64,000 nt of DNA, taken from assembly GCA_045541115.1 (NCBI GenBank), contig JAZQIM010000002.1, positions 55,083-119,082 of the forward strand. The letters run 5' to 3'. Source of the DNA: Aphodoplasma sp045541115 (GTDB lineage Bacteria > Bacillota > Clostridia > UBA1381 > UMGS1253). Position numbers and translations under genes: made by a program. Each line of letters begins with the position of its first letter. Position 1 is the stretch's first letter. The notes under the pieces are model-generated. The model worked only from the letters and a program-made list of their open reading frames with translations, did no database searches and was not told where the DNA came from. This document shows, in pieces, positions 53,260 to 60,425 of this stretch.

Positions 53260-53871
53260 CTAAAATTTTCTCTTTATTTCCTTTACAAGACCGCATATTT
53301 TAATTCTTTCCATATCCTTTCCCTCAAAGCGTCTTGGCGGATACATAGGATTTATTGAAATAAGCTCGATGTAGTCATCATCAATTATTACCTTTTTAAT
53401 AACTCCGTCACAATCGTCAATCAATACGACGGCGTAGCTTCCGCTGTCCACGTTTGTTTGTGCCTGAATTAAAACGAGGTCATTTTCCATAAAAACGGGA
53501 TACATGCTGTCGCCTGTAACTCGAAGGTATATGTATTGTGAGTCACTGTTTATTGATGATGCGGATGCGCTTTCATATCCTTCGTGATATTGCTCGGCAA
53601 GATTTCCTATGCCTGCACTTACTCGTCCCACAATAGGGATATATACCGTTTCGCGCTCGGCTAATTTTGTGTTGTCCGCGTTAGTAAATGCCAAAACGCT
53701 GCAACCTAGCGCCGTTGCAATTTTTTCAAGAACTGCCATAGGTATTTTTTCAATCTCGCCTTTTTCATATCTGTATAAAGTTGCTTTCGATATATTTGCT
53801 CTGTCTGCAACTGTCTGCGCGTTTATTCCAAATTGTTTTCGCAGTTGTTTGATTTTCTGACCGACTCTCAT
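53260..53871 (-). CDS. Phage repressor, XRE-type DNA-binding domain with S24 autopeptidase domain
   Basis: The 203-residue protein joins a helix-turn-helix (about 5-60, INAQTVADRANISKATLYRY) to an S24/LexA-like peptidase domain. The predicted self-cleavage site is Ala-Gly at 86-87 (RVSAGIG), the nucleophile Ser122 in TGDSMYP, and the general-base Lys in DGVIKKV near 159. All are present, so it should be RecA-induced, making the prophage SOS-responsive. Start ATG behind TTTTAGGAGGCG. It lies divergent from the early genes, with its promoter overlapping an operator, so it probably represses itself and the late side. Confidence 0.95.
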   Translation of the reverse strand: MRVGQKIKQLRKQFGINAQTVADRANISKATLYRYEKGEIEKIPMAVLEKIATALGCSVLAFTNADNTKLAERETVYIPIVGRVSAGIGNLAEQYHEGYESASASSINSDSQYIYLRVTGDSMYPVFMENDLVLIQAQTNVDSGSYAVVLIDDCDGVIKKVIIDDDYIELISINPMYPPRRFEGKDMERIKICGLVKEIKRKF

Positions 53872-53912
53872 TTTAACGCCTCCTAAAAAATATAATTCAT
53901 CGATTTATGTAT

Positions 53913-53941
53913 ATTTTAGCATAGTAGTTGCATAAATGCAA
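53913..53941 (-). promoter_or_regulatory. Repressor promoter, overlapped by operator O1
   Basis: On the minus strand TTGCAT (53936-53941) and TAAAAT (53913-53918) are 17 bases apart. The -35 lies within the operator, consistent with autoregulation. Confidence 0.8.
53928..53941. promoter_or_regulatory. Repressor operator O1 (TTGCATAAATGCAA)
   Basis: Six-base arms TTGCAT and ATGCAA around AA. Its core GCATAAATGC is shared with O2 at 54043, and it overlaps the repressor's -35 box. Binding by the neighbouring repressor is an inference. Confidence 0.8.
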
Positions 53942-53969
53942 TATATTTTTAAAAAATTTATTTTAAGTA

Positions 53970-53998
53970 TTGACAAAAATGCGACTTTGCGTTATAAT
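53970..53998 (+). promoter_or_regulatory. Early rightward prophage promoter with an operator half-site in its spacer
   Basis: TTGACA (53970-53975) and TATAAT (53993-53998) are perfect with a 17-base spacer. The spacer contains ATGCGAC (53979-53985), one arm of O2, so bound repressor could block polymerase. Confidence 0.9.
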
Positions 53999-54042
53999 AG
54001 CATACAGAAAAGGAAATATTTTCTAATTTTTTTATCAAAAAA

Positions 54043-54058
54043 GTCGCATAAATGCGAC
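54043..54058. promoter_or_regulatory. Repressor operator O2 (GTCGCATAAATGCGAC)
   Basis: Perfect 7-base arms GTCGCAT and ATGCGAC around AA, about 40 bases downstream of the rightward promoter and just before the first early gene. Confidence 0.85.
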
Positions 54059-54089
54059 GAAGGGCGTATTTGAAGATGAGGTGACAGAA

Positions 54090-54332
54090 GTGAGTATTTG
54101 TATTGACTGTAAAAAAGGTGCTGATGAGTGTAGTTGGCTTTTTCGTTTAAGGCCCGTTAAAGGATGGAGTGCTAAAAAAGTAAGATGCAGTGGTTTTCTT
54201 ACTTATGATGTAGAGGCTTGTCCAAACTTTGAACAAAACAGAAAAAATGCAAGAATAAGGCGCACAAAAAAAGAGATTGCGGCAAGCAAAAAAGTGTCGC
54301 AAATAAAAACACAAAAAGGAGGTCGGTCATGA
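54090..54332 (+). CDS. Prophage early protein, cysteine-containing, unknown
   Basis: The 80-residue protein has Cys at positions 4, 7, 14, 34 and 45, with CIDC at the start, suggesting a small zinc-binding fold, and a basic C-terminal tail (RIRRTKKEIAASKKVSQ). The GTG at 54090 has GAGGTGA upstream; a GTG at 54081 is also in frame but overlaps that site. First gene of the rightward transcript; function unknown, possibly DNA-binding given the basic tail. Confidence 0.75.
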   Translation: MSICIDCKKGADECSWLFRLRPVKGWSAKKVRCSGFLTYDVEACPNFEQNRKNARIRRTKKEIAASKKVSQIKTQKGGRS

Positions 54333-54530
54333 TTGGAAATTGATTTTCGTATAAATAATTGCCTTTCGTATGGACATGAGCACGGCAAATATGATGATGC
54401 ACAAATCAGGTGTGGTGTATGTGGACGCGGTATTTACAGTGGCGAGGATTATTATAATTTTTTTGATGAAGTTGTTTGCAGTGATTGTGAGTTTGATTAT
54501 GTGCTCAAAAACTTTCATAAATATTTATAG
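54333..54530 (+). CDS. Prophage small zinc-ribbon-like protein, 65 aa
   Basis: A 65-residue protein with CGVC at about 27-30 and CSDC further on, a Cys4 zinc-ribbon or treble-clef pattern, and a Tyr/Phe-rich remainder. The TTG start follows directly on the stop of the previous gene, with AAGGAGGT ten bases upstream. A role in regulation or replication is possible but unproved. Confidence 0.75.
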   Translation: MEIDFRINNCLSYGHEHGKYDDAQIRCGVCGRGIYSGEDYYNFFDEVVCSDCEFDYVLKNFHKYL

Positions 54531-54564
54531 TTTTTTACGTATTTTGTTTGCTGGGAGGGATAAT

Positions 54565-54942
54565 ATGCACAATTCAGATAAAAAAGATGACAACCTAAAT
54601 AAATTGTCACAGACAGAAGATATTTTTGCATCTAAAGGATGTGAGGTAGTAAAAAGCGGTATGCTTCTAATTCTCGAAAGGTTAAAATTTGCAAAAAAAC
54701 ACGATGCAAAAATTCGGCGGGCGATATGTGATATTGATAATGAAAGTGAGCTTAAAGCGACACAGATTAAGACGCTTATTGATACGCTTAAATGTGGCGG
54801 AGTTATGGATACAAGTGAGGTGCTCTCACTCGTGACACAGGTTATTGAGCGATTGAAAGGTACGGATAAACCTGTAAAGGAAGATGCGTGCGAAGAGGTT
54901 TTTGTGACCATAGATGAAAGGGTGAAAAAATGGGCGCAGTAA
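54565..54942 (+). CDS. Prophage protein ahead of large terminase, possible small terminase subunit
   Basis: The 125-residue protein lies directly upstream of the large terminase and overlaps its start by 13 bases, the usual place of a small terminase subunit. It is helical and charged, with no evident helix-turn-helix, so the assignment is positional. GGGAGGGATAAT precedes the ATG. The last segment, EEVFVTIDERVKKWAQ, is amphipathic. Confidence 0.6.
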   Translation: MHNSDKKDDNLNKLSQTEDIFASKGCEVVKSGMLLILERLKFAKKHDAKIRRAICDIDNESELKATQIKTLIDTLKCGGVMDTSEVLSLVTQVIERLKGTDKPVKEDACEEVFVTIDERVKKWAQ

Positions 54943-56279
54943 AAAAGAAAAAAAGTATGCTGCGCCTTGGCAAACCATTTTCAAAGCAGGAGGAGTTTTT
55001 CTGTGCCACACAGCGCTTTGTGGCATATGGCGGTGCGCGTGGTGGCGGTAAAAGCTGGGCAGCGCGAACAAAGGCAGTAATGCTTGCACTGGCATACAGT
55101 GGCATACAAATTTTATTTCTGCGCCGTACCCTCGTTGCACTTCGCGAGAATCACATTTATCCATTAAAAAAACTTTTAAACGGTATTGCAACGTATAAAT
55201 CGACGACGCGTGAATTCGTATTTAAAAATGGCAGCCGTATTGTGCTTGGATACTGCAGCGCAGAAGATGATGTGCTTCAGTATCAGGGGCAAAGCTACGA
55301 TGTTATTTTTATGGAGGAAGCAACGCAGTTTAGTGAGTTTCAGTATCAGGCGCTCACGGAGTCAAACCGATCGAGTGGGCTATGCAAGGAAAAATTTGAG
55401 CCGAGAATGTATTTAACGTGTAATCCCGGTGGAGTCGGACATGGGTGGGTGAAGAGACTTTTTATAGATAAAAATTACCGCAGAAGTGAGCAGGCAGGCG
55501 ATTATAAATTTATTAAATCTCTTGTCTATGACAACAAATATCTTATAAAAAACTCGCCAAACTACGTTAAGGCGCTTGAAAACCTCGACAGCGTGCGGCG
55601 AAAGGCAATGCTCTATGGCGACTGGGATGTGTTTGAAGGACAGTATTTTAACGAATTTAACCGCGACATTCATGTGAAAAAGCCTTTTGTTATACCAAAG
55701 CACTGGAAAAGATACATAAGTATAGACTACGGACTCGATATGCTCGCTTGTTTATGGATAGCTCTTGATGAGCGCGGGAAGGCGTATGTGTATAAAGAGT
55801 TATATGAAAGCGGACTTATCATATCTGATGCGGCAAGAAGAATACGGGAAATAAACGGCGATGATGAGATTACAATGCGATTTGCACCGCCTGATATGTG
55901 GAACAGACGCCAGGAAACGGGCAAGAGTGCAGCAGATATATTTTTAGAAAACGGACTCTACTTTTATAAGTCAAACAACAACCGAATTCAAGGTTGGTAT
56001 GAACTAAAGGAATGGCTAAAGCCATATAGCGATGAACAAAAGATAATGACAGCAAGGCTCGTCATATTTGAAAATTGTACAAATCTTATACGCACTCTTA
56101 CTTCGCTTGTGCACGATAAGAAAAACCCGAATGATGTATCGGGCGAGCCGCATGAGCTTACGCATGCGCCTGATGCACTTCGCGGCTTTGTGTGTTCGCA
56201 GAGCATGTCGAGTAAAGGCGGAAGTGAGATGCAGGAGTTTTGCAGTGATTATGAAAACTTTTTAAGTTATGGTATGTAA
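54930..56279 (+). CDS. Phage terminase large subunit
   Basis: The ATP-driven DNA packaging motor with nuclease. The 449-residue protein has a Walker A-like GGARGGGKS (about 34-42), Walker B IFMEE (about 126-130), coupling motif TCNPGG, and a C-terminal RNase H-like nuclease domain whose first acidic residue is Asp in ISIDYGLD. This is the PBSX/P22-like branch. Start is an ATG inside the end of the previous gene, behind AAAGGGTGAAAAA. The protein ends YENFLSYGM. Confidence 0.95.
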   Translation: MGAVKKKKSMLRLGKPFSKQEEFFCATQRFVAYGGARGGGKSWAARTKAVMLALAYSGIQILFLRRTLVALRENHIYPLKKLLNGIATYKSTTREFVFKNGSRIVLGYCSAEDDVLQYQGQSYDVIFMEEATQFSEFQYQALTESNRSSGLCKEKFEPRMYLTCNPGGVGHGWVKRLFIDKNYRRSEQAGDYKFIKSLVYDNKYLIKNSPNYVKALENLDSVRRKAMLYGDWDVFEGQYFNEFNRDIHVKKPFVIPKHWKRYISIDYGLDMLACLWIALDERGKAYVYKELYESGLIISDAARRIREINGDDEITMRFAPPDMWNRRQETGKSAADIFLENGLYFYKSNNNRIQGWYELKEWLKPYSDEQKIMTARLVIFENCTNLIRTLTSLVHDKKNPNDVSGEPHELTHAPDALRGFVCSQSMSSKGGSEMQEFCSDYENFLSYGM

Positions 56280-56307
56280 ACCGGATTTAGATGGGGAGGT
56301 GAGAAAA

Positions 56308-56532
56308 ATGGTTGTTGCTATATTTGCGCTTGTGGGGGTTATGCTCGGTGTTTTTTTGACTCTTTTTGCAAAGGGCGAGATTTCTGTGTGTAAAAAACAT
56401 TTAAAAGAAAATTCGTCTGATGTAAGTGAAGATGAGCAAAATACATCGGCAAAAAGCGAACAACAGCTTATGCGTCAATGGCAGAATTTATTAAGCTACG
56501 GCGTAGAAAATGAAAACGAGTCTTATGTTTAA
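56308..56532 (+). CDS. Small membrane protein between terminase and portal
   Basis: A 74-residue protein: one N-terminal membrane helix (about 1-22, VVAIFALVGVMLGVFLTLFA), a hydrophilic Ser/Glu linker, and a C-terminus reading QLMRQWQNLLSYGVENE. GGGGAGGTGAG supports the ATG at 56308. Short proteins of this type with an N-terminal helix occur between terminase and portal in several Clostridial phages. Its tail resembles the terminase C-terminus (FLSYGM). Function unknown. Confidence 0.75.
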   Translation: MVVAIFALVGVMLGVFLTLFAKGEISVCKKHLKENSSDVSEDEQNTSAKSEQQLMRQWQNLLSYGVENENESYV

Positions 56533-56563
56533 GGGCTATGAAAATTTATAGGAGGTGATCGTG

Positions 56564-58090
56564 GTGCAAACACCTACGAAGCTTACGCCTGCAGGTATTT
56601 ATAACGAATACCAAAAGGGCGTGTCATATAATCAAAGCATAGAGCTATATGACAAGGTAAGAAAAAATGAAAACTTTTTTGTTGGAAATCAATGGGAGGG
56701 AGTAGATGCGCCTGACCTTGACAAGCCGGTTTTCAACATATTAAAGCGTGTGTGTAATATGTTTATTTCGCAGATTGTGTCTGATGATATAAGCGTGAGC
56801 ACATCGATGTTTACATACAGGCCTGACGGTGAGCGCGCGATGAAAATTTTATCAAAAGAGATTGAGCGTGCTATTGAGTATAGCCGTGCAAAGCAGAAAA
56901 ACAGAAGAATTTTAAGAAATGCATGTGTTGACGGCGACGGATGCCTGTACGCGTATTTTAATCCCGGTAAAAAAACGCCAGGTCAATCGGGCGGTCTTAT
57001 TGAGCTTGAGATAATCGATAATACAAATATTATTTTCGATAACACGGCAAGCGCCGATGTACAGTCGCAGGGACATATTATACTTGCGATGCGAAAAAAA
57101 TTAAATGAAGTCATAGCGGAAGCAAGACGAAACGGTATTGATGAAAAGTTAATCAGCGAGATAAAGCCGGACAGTGAAAGCGAACTCGACGATGAGCGCG
57201 ATGACTGCGTAAGCGTGCTTATACGCTTCTGGAAAGAAAACGGAAGCGTACACTGCTCAAAATCAACTAAAGACATATTCATAAAAGAGCCGTTTGACAC
57301 AAAGCTCTCGCTCTATCCTGTAGCATTTATGAACTGGGAAGGCGTGAAAAACAGCTATCACGGACAAGCCGTTGTGACAGAGCTTTTGCCAAATCAGATT
57401 TTTGTAAACAAGTGCTATGCGATGGGGATGGATTATGTAAAGAAGATGGCATTTCCAAAGCTTATATACGATAAGAATCGTTTCCCGAATGGCTTTAGCA
57501 ATAAAATAGGTGAGGCGGTAAAGATTGAGGGCGGCGTAAATGACGCTATCGCAACAGCGTTTAAAATGCCTGACATGAGTGGCGCCGTTATGGAGCTCGT
57601 TGAAAAGACGATGGTATATACAAAAGAGTATATGGGTGCAACTGACGCAACTCTTGGTAACATCAGACCTGATAATGCTGCGGCTATTATTGCAACTCAA
57701 AAGGCAAGTAATGCCCCGCTTGAGCTTATACGTCAGTCGTTTTATCAGTTTGTCGAAGATTATGTGCGAATATTTGCAGATATAATGCGCGCATATTACG
57801 GCGTAAGGCAGGTAAGCGTGGAGGAAGGCCAAATTGAAATGTTTGATTTTTCTACGCTTGGCATCTACGACATGAACATAGATGTAAATGTCGGTGCAAG
57901 TGCATACTGGTCGGATATTATGCAGGTGCAGACAGCAGACAGCCTGTTTGCGCATGGCATCATAAAGGATCCGGAAATTTACCTTAATTCGATACCTGAT
58001 TCATATATAAAGAATAAACAAAAAATTATTTCGCAAATCAGAAATGAAAAAGAAAAAAACGGCGGAGTAATTTTAAATGAGAATATTTAA
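56564..58090 (+). CDS. Phage portal protein (P22-like)
   Basis: The dodecameric ring at one capsid vertex through which DNA passes. The 508-residue protein shows the P22-type start with ENFFVGNQWEG near residue 40, and NACVDGDGCLYAYF, typical of this portal group (PF16510-like), and a C-terminal helical part with VGASAYWSDIMQVQ. AGGAGGTGAT ahead of the run of GTG codons favours 56564; starts at 56555 or 56561 are alternatives. It precedes the scaffold-like gene. Confidence 0.92.
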   Translation: MQTPTKLTPAGIYNEYQKGVSYNQSIELYDKVRKNENFFVGNQWEGVDAPDLDKPVFNILKRVCNMFISQIVSDDISVSTSMFTYRPDGERAMKILSKEIERAIEYSRAKQKNRRILRNACVDGDGCLYAYFNPGKKTPGQSGGLIELEIIDNTNIIFDNTASADVQSQGHIILAMRKKLNEVIAEARRNGIDEKLISEIKPDSESELDDERDDCVSVLIRFWKENGSVHCSKSTKDIFIKEPFDTKLSLYPVAFMNWEGVKNSYHGQAVVTELLPNQIFVNKCYAMGMDYVKKMAFPKLIYDKNRFPNGFSNKIGEAVKIEGGVNDAIATAFKMPDMSGAVMELVEKTMVYTKEYMGATDATLGNIRPDNAAAIIATQKASNAPLELIRQSFYQFVEDYVRIFADIMRAYYGVRQVSVEEGQIEMFDFSTLGIYDMNIDVNVGASAYWSDIMQVQTADSLFAHGIIKDPEIYLNSIPDSYIKNKQKIISQIRNEKEKNGGVILNENI

Positions 58091-58119
58091 AAATTAAATT
58101 TGTTAAAGGAGTGTTTTAT

Positions 58120-58884
58120 ATGTTTGATACAACCAATCAAACCGAAACAACTTTAAATACAGCGTCCGAAAGCAATTACGATGATGTTTTTGAAGTATGC
58201 GATGAAAATGAATATGAGAAAAATGAGAGCGCAGATTCTTCTTGCGACGATTTGTTTGCTGATTTTGGCAAAGAAAACTCTGAAAACCAATCAGACGACG
58301 CTCAAAACGGACGTTACCGGGTGGTATATAACGGCAAGGAAATGTTTTTAGACCTTGAAGAGCTTAAAACCAATGCGCAAAAAGGACTAAATTATGACCA
58401 TGTCAAAAACGAGTACGATATATTGCGTGCACAGCCCGGTGCGCATGAGCTTTTGCGCGATGCAAGGCAAAGCGGACTTAGCTCAAAGGAGTACTTGATG
58501 CAGCAAAAGCTTCGCGACAAGCGAACGCGCGTAGAGGATTTGATGGCGCGCGGAATTGGCGAGCGTGAGGCACAGTATGTAACAGATTTAGAGGATAAAC
58601 TCGAAGCCGAGAGATTAAGTGCACAGCGTAAAAAACCGTATTACGATTTTGCGCTTGCATATCCTGACGTTTCGCCCGAGGATATTCCTAAAGAAGTATG
58701 GCAAAGATTTCATGAAGGTGCAGACCTTATTTCATCGTATGCCCTTTATGAAAACGAAAAGTTAAAAAAGGAGCAAATGATGCTCGAGCAAAACAAAGAC
58801 GCCAGTGAAAGAAGCGTCGGTAGTGCTATTGGCAGCGTTTCTCAAACGGCGCCCGATGCATTTTTAGAAGGGCTGCTTTCTTAA
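58120..58884 (+). CDS. Probable capsid scaffolding protein
   Basis: A 254-residue acidic, helical protein lying between portal and major capsid genes, the canonical place of the scaffold. The N-terminal 65 residues are Asp/Glu/Ser-rich; the middle (about 100-200) is predicted coiled coil, including RDARQSGLSSKEYL. The ATG at 58120 has AAAGGAG upstream. The assignment is from position and composition; no enzyme motif is visible. Confidence 0.75.
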   Translation: MFDTTNQTETTLNTASESNYDDVFEVCDENEYEKNESADSSCDDLFADFGKENSENQSDDAQNGRYRVVYNGKEMFLDLEELKTNAQKGLNYDHVKNEYDILRAQPGAHELLRDARQSGLSSKEYLMQQKLRDKRTRVEDLMARGIGEREAQYVTDLEDKLEAERLSAQRKKPYYDFALAYPDVSPEDIPKEVWQRFHEGADLISSYALYENEKLKKEQMMLEQNKDASERSVGSAIGSVSQTAPDAFLEGLLS

Positions 58885-58923
58885 ATGGGCGCAAAATGTT
58901 AAGAAAAGAAAGGATGATTTTTT

Positions 58924-59970
58924 ATGGCAATCAATTTAGCAGCAAAATATTCTGACAAAATAGCAAGCATGTATACGGTAGGCTCACTTGTGGCTGACAA
59001 AACATCAAAGGAGTGGGATTTTAGCGGCGTTAAAACAATTAAAATCTATACTCCGCAGACAGTTGAGCCTGTTGATTATACAAGAAGCGGCTCAAATCGC
59101 TTCGGCACACCGGTTGAAATGGCTGATACTGTGCAGGAGCTTACAATGTCACAGGACAAAAGCTACTCAATCATTATTGACAAAGGAAACAACAATGAGC
59201 AGATGCTCGTAAAAAATGCAGGCAAAATGCTTAAGCTTCAGACAAATGAAAAGGTTGTTCCAATGGTGGACAAGTATGCTCTTTCGCGTTACTGCTCACT
59301 TGCAGGAACTATTGCAGGCATCGAAAAACCTACTAAAGCAACAATTATTGCAGACATCGGAGAAGCGTGTAAGGTGCTTGATGATGCATGTGTACCGCAG
59401 GAAAACAGATACCTTTATGTTACGGGCGAAATTTATAGTCTTATTCGTCAGTCATCAGAGTTTTTAGGCATTGAATCGTTAGGTGCAAAGGCACTTGCAA
59501 AGGGCATTGTGGGCGATGTATTCGGCGCAAAAATCGTAAAGGTTCCATCAAGCTATTTACCGAGCGATGTGTATTTTCTTCTTACACACAAAGATGCAGT
59601 AATTCTTCCTTATAAAATCCGTGATGCGAAGGTACATCAGGATCCGCCGGGTATAAGCGGTGCGCTTTTGGAAGGCAGAAACAATTACGACGCGTTCGTT
59701 ATCGGCGCAAGATGTATGGGTGTCTATGCGGCGGTTGCGTCGTCAGCGCTTACAGAAGAACCGACAATTACAATTTCTGATTCTACTGCTACAATCGGTG
59801 CAGGCGAAGGCTGCGATATCTATTATACTCTTGATGATACAGATCCGCGTTACAGCGAAAATGCTGAAAAGTACTCATCTGCTGTTTCCGTTTTACCGGG
59901 ACAAACAATCAAAGCCTATGCAGTTAATGCAAATAAATTTACATCTTCAGTAGCACAGGCAACAGCATAA
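58924..59970 (+). CDS. Major capsid protein with C-terminal Ig-like domain
   Basis: The 348-residue protein has an HK97-like coat core (about 1-275; start AINLAAKYSDKIASMYTVGS) and then a C-terminal region (about 283-345) with TITISDSTATIGAGEG, IYYTLDDTDPRYSE and GQTIKAYAVNANKFTSS. That last part resembles the CHB_HEX_C_1 or Ig-like fold often used as a surface decoration on carbohydrate-binding proteins. AGAAAGGATGATTT gives the start. It is the third head gene in order, as expected. Coat identity rests on position and size plus overall pattern. Confidence 0.88.
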   Translation: MAINLAAKYSDKIASMYTVGSLVADKTSKEWDFSGVKTIKIYTPQTVEPVDYTRSGSNRFGTPVEMADTVQELTMSQDKSYSIIIDKGNNNEQMLVKNAGKMLKLQTNEKVVPMVDKYALSRYCSLAGTIAGIEKPTKATIIADIGEACKVLDDACVPQENRYLYVTGEIYSLIRQSSEFLGIESLGAKALAKGIVGDVFGAKIVKVPSSYLPSDVYFLLTHKDAVILPYKIRDAKVHQDPPGISGALLEGRNNYDAFVIGARCMGVYAAVASSALTEEPTITISDSTATIGAGEGCDIYYTLDDTDPRYSENAEKYSSAVSVLPGQTIKAYAVNANKFTSSVAQATA

Positions 59971-59985
59971 AAATCTTAAATATAT

Positions 59986-60014
59986 ACGGGGTAAAGATCG
60001 ATTCTTTGCCCCGT
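59986..60014 (+). repeat. Strong hairpin between capsid and connector genes
   Basis: ACGGGGTAAAGA and TCTTTGCCCCGT form a 12-base stem (one G-U) around TCGAT. No T run follows, so it may set mRNA stability or partial termination, lowering expression of genes after the capsid. Confidence 0.75.
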
Positions 60015-60040
60015 AAATCAAAAAATGAGGTGATGAAGAC

Positions 60041-60409
60041 TTGAAGGTATCAGAACTTTTTTTGCGTGCTATGGCACTTTTAAATGAGAATGAAAAGAGC
60101 CACAAAAGTTTTGTTAAAAACGCTTTGCCGCTTATAAATCAGGTCTTGGCACAAAATTTATCGCTTGAAAACGGTCTGCGCGAAGCAAACGGAAAACAAA
60201 TTCTTGCGTGCGCCGATTGTGCAGATGATTTTGAGCATGAGATAATATACGATGAAAATTTCGTCTGCGAGTGTATGCCGTACGCTCTTGCGTCACTTAT
60301 GTGTGCCGACGATGACCGCTCCATGTCAAATGCACTCGGCGAAGAATTTGAGGCATTGAAACGGAAGTATAAGGTGGTAAACTATAACGATATAATAAAT
60401 CATTATTAA
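60041..60409 (+). CDS. Phage head-tail connector-like protein
   Basis: The 122-residue, mostly helical, acidic protein lies between capsid and tail genes where head-completion or adaptor proteins are found. It has five cysteines (ACADCADD, CECMP, CADD) not arranged as a clear metal site. TTG start behind GAGGTGATGAAGAC. No specific family was recognised; function is from position. Confidence 0.65.
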   Translation: MKVSELFLRAMALLNENEKSHKSFVKNALPLINQVLAQNLSLENGLREANGKQILACADCADDFEHEIIYDENFVCECMPYALASLMCADDDRSMSNALGEEFEALKRKYKVVNYNDIINHY

Positions 60410-60425
60410 AAAGGGGGAGTGCAAC

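Noticed and set aside
57263..57955. Long minus-strand open frame (230 codons) within the portal gene
   Set aside because: It is antisense to a clearly recognised portal protein, has no ribosome site, and its translation is rich in Cys, His and Tyr as shadow frames are.
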